DNA of 5,377 nt from an uncultured Aliiroseovarius sp. (GTDB lineage: Bacteria > Pseudomonadota > Alphaproteobacteria > Rhodobacterales > Rhodobacteraceae): positions 1-5,377 of the forward strand of contig CALJDH010000214.1 of the NCBI GenBank assembly GCA_938023895.1. Direction: 5' to 3'. The notes under the pieces are model-generated. The model was not told where the DNA came from and searched no databases. It saw nothing but the letters and a program-made list of their open reading frames with translations. Both the position numbers and the translations under genes were made by a program. Of this stretch, positions 4,376-5,377 are shown piece after piece; the first letter of the stretch is position 1, and each line of letters begins with the position of its first letter.

Positions 4376-5377
4376 ATGGACGACCAGAACAAGAACCTGA
4401 TCTTCGCAACGGTTCTCAGCTTTATTGTCATCACGGGCTGGATGATCATGTTTCCGCCAGCCGAGCCCCCCCTGCCTGCCGACACGGCCGCGCAAACGTC
4501 GCAAGACACGGCCACCGCTGCAGCACCCGCAGCGTCGACCCCGGCTGCTGCCGCTCCTGCCGACATTGCTGCGCAACAGGCCGAGGCTGGTCGCGTCGAC
4601 ATCGACACACCCGAGCTTGCCGGTTCGATCTCGCTTCTGGGTGGTCGCATCGACGACCTGAAGCTAAAGGAATACCATGTCGAGCTGTCGAAAGAGAGCG
4701 ACATCGTTACTCTGCTGCGCCCGGCAGGCGAGCAAGACGCTTACTACACGCTTTATGGCTGGACACCGGGCGGCACCACCGCGCTGGAAGATGTTCCTGG
4801 CCCAACGACCATCTGGTCCGTTGAGAATGGCAGCAAGTTGACCCCATCGACACCTGTCACGCTGCGTTGGGACAGCCCGACAGGTCTGATTTTCCGCCGC
4901 ACACTTACGGTTGACGAAAACTTCATGTTCTCGATCAAACAAGCCATCGAAAACACCAGTAACGCCACACAACGCATGGCCCCCTATGGTGTAATCGCCC
5001 GTCACGGCGAGCCACAGGATCAGAAAGGCTTCTTCATCCTGCACGAAGGTCTGATCCGCGAAGTGGATGGCGAGCTGGAAGAAAGCGACTATTCGGACAT
5101 CGCCGACCTGAGCTATGACGAACGCGAGGCGTCGCTGGCCGACGTTCAGCAGGTCGAAGAAAATGGCTGGCTTGGCTTTACCGACCACTACTGGATGACG
5201 ACGCTGATCCCGGAACCCGGTCAGCCCTTTACCTCGGTCGTGCGCTATGCCGACAAAGCTGACATCTATCAGGCCCAATTCCGCCTCCGCGCGCAAGACG
5301 TTGCCCCCGGCGCGACCGCCAGCGCAACAACGCATTTCTTTGCGGGTGCCAAGGAATGGGAAACCATCCGCGCCTAC
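4376..5377 (+). CDS. yidC: membrane protein insertase YidC, 5' part
   Basis: YidC (Oxa1/Alb3 family) inserts and folds inner-membrane proteins, alone or with SecYEG. The 334 codons present begin MDDQNKNLIFATVLSF, the hallmark YidC N-terminus. Transmembrane segment 1 spans about 8-26 and ends FPPAE. An Ala/Thr/Pro-rich linker (about 31-68) leads into the large periplasmic beta-sandwich domain of Gram-negative YidC. Recognisable parts are TPELAGSISLLGGRIDDLKL (78-97), YYTLYGW, WSVENGS, TLRWDSPTGLIFRRTLTVD, and GWLGFTDHYWMTTLIPEPG. The frame is open to the right edge, so the conserved insertase core (the other five membrane segments and the hydrophilic groove) lies outside. Family length is about 550-630 aa. 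ATG 4376 is chosen for the conserved N-terminus; only TAGG 5 nt upstream serves as a weak SD. Its partner YidD is 3.6 kb upstream. Confidence 0.97.
   Translation, partial: MDDQNKNLIFATVLSFIVITGWMIMFPPAEPPLPADTAAQTSQDTATAAAPAASTPAAAAPADIAAQQAEAGRVDIDTPELAGSISLLGGRIDDLKLKEYHVELSKESDIVTLLRPAGEQDAYYTLYGWTPGGTTALEDVPGPTTIWSVENGSKLTPSTPVTLRWDSPTGLIFRRTLTVDENFMFSIKQAIENTSNATQRMAPYGVIARHGEPQDQKGFFILHEGLIREVDGELEESDYSDIADLSYDEREASLADVQQVEENGWLGFTDHYWMTTLIPEPGQPFTSVVRYADKADIYQAQFRLRAQDVAPGATASATTHFFAGAKEWETIRAY

Noticed and set aside
3358..4704. A 448-codon open frame on the - strand under the EAL gene and yidC
   Set aside because: It runs antisense through two securely identified genes and shows low-complexity Ala/Ser repeats where it opposes the yidC linker; a high-GC shadow.

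Overview
The window looks like chromosomal DNA from an alphaproteobacterium, most probably Rhodobacterales (Roseobacter/Rhodobacter-like). The basis is the GC-rich codon use, an L34 tail reading ...RKILNARRVRGRKSLSA, a long N-terminal extension on RnpA, and the characteristic alphaproteobacterial forms of YidD, TtcA and YidC. This assignment comes from recognising protein families, not from a database search.

Layout, all on the + strand: the 3' end of rpmH (ribosomal protein L34); rnpA (RNase P protein); yidD, overlapping rnpA by 4 nt; a mostly non-coding stretch of about 350 bp holding several hairpins and one 21-codon ORF with a strong Shine-Dalgarno; two small basic proteins (74 and 76 aa) that resemble each other and the DUF1127 family; ttcA (tRNA C32 thiolase); a membrane-anchored degenerate-GGDEF/intact-EAL protein (predicted c-di-GMP phosphodiesterase); and the first 334 codons of yidC (membrane insertase), which runs off the right edge.

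The rpmH-rnpA-yidD...yidC set is the widespread ribosome/RNase P/membrane-insertion cluster. In many bacteria yidD and yidC are adjacent or nearly so. Here about 3.6 kb separates them, and that gap carries tRNA modification, a c-di-GMP enzyme and the two small DUF1127-like genes. The core genes are conserved housekeeping functions in protein and RNA biogenesis.

The least explained part is 760-1770, which is dense in inverted repeats and small ORFs. It includes a near-perfect SoxR/MerR-type operator (1417-1438) inside a promoter with a 19-bp spacer ahead of the second small gene. It also includes an unusual leader at 1105-1142, where a hairpin, a six-codon mini-ORF and the start codon of the first small gene overlap. 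I see no mobile element, CRISPR array, tRNA or rRNA. I cannot claim a new system with confidence; the small-gene region is where I would look first.
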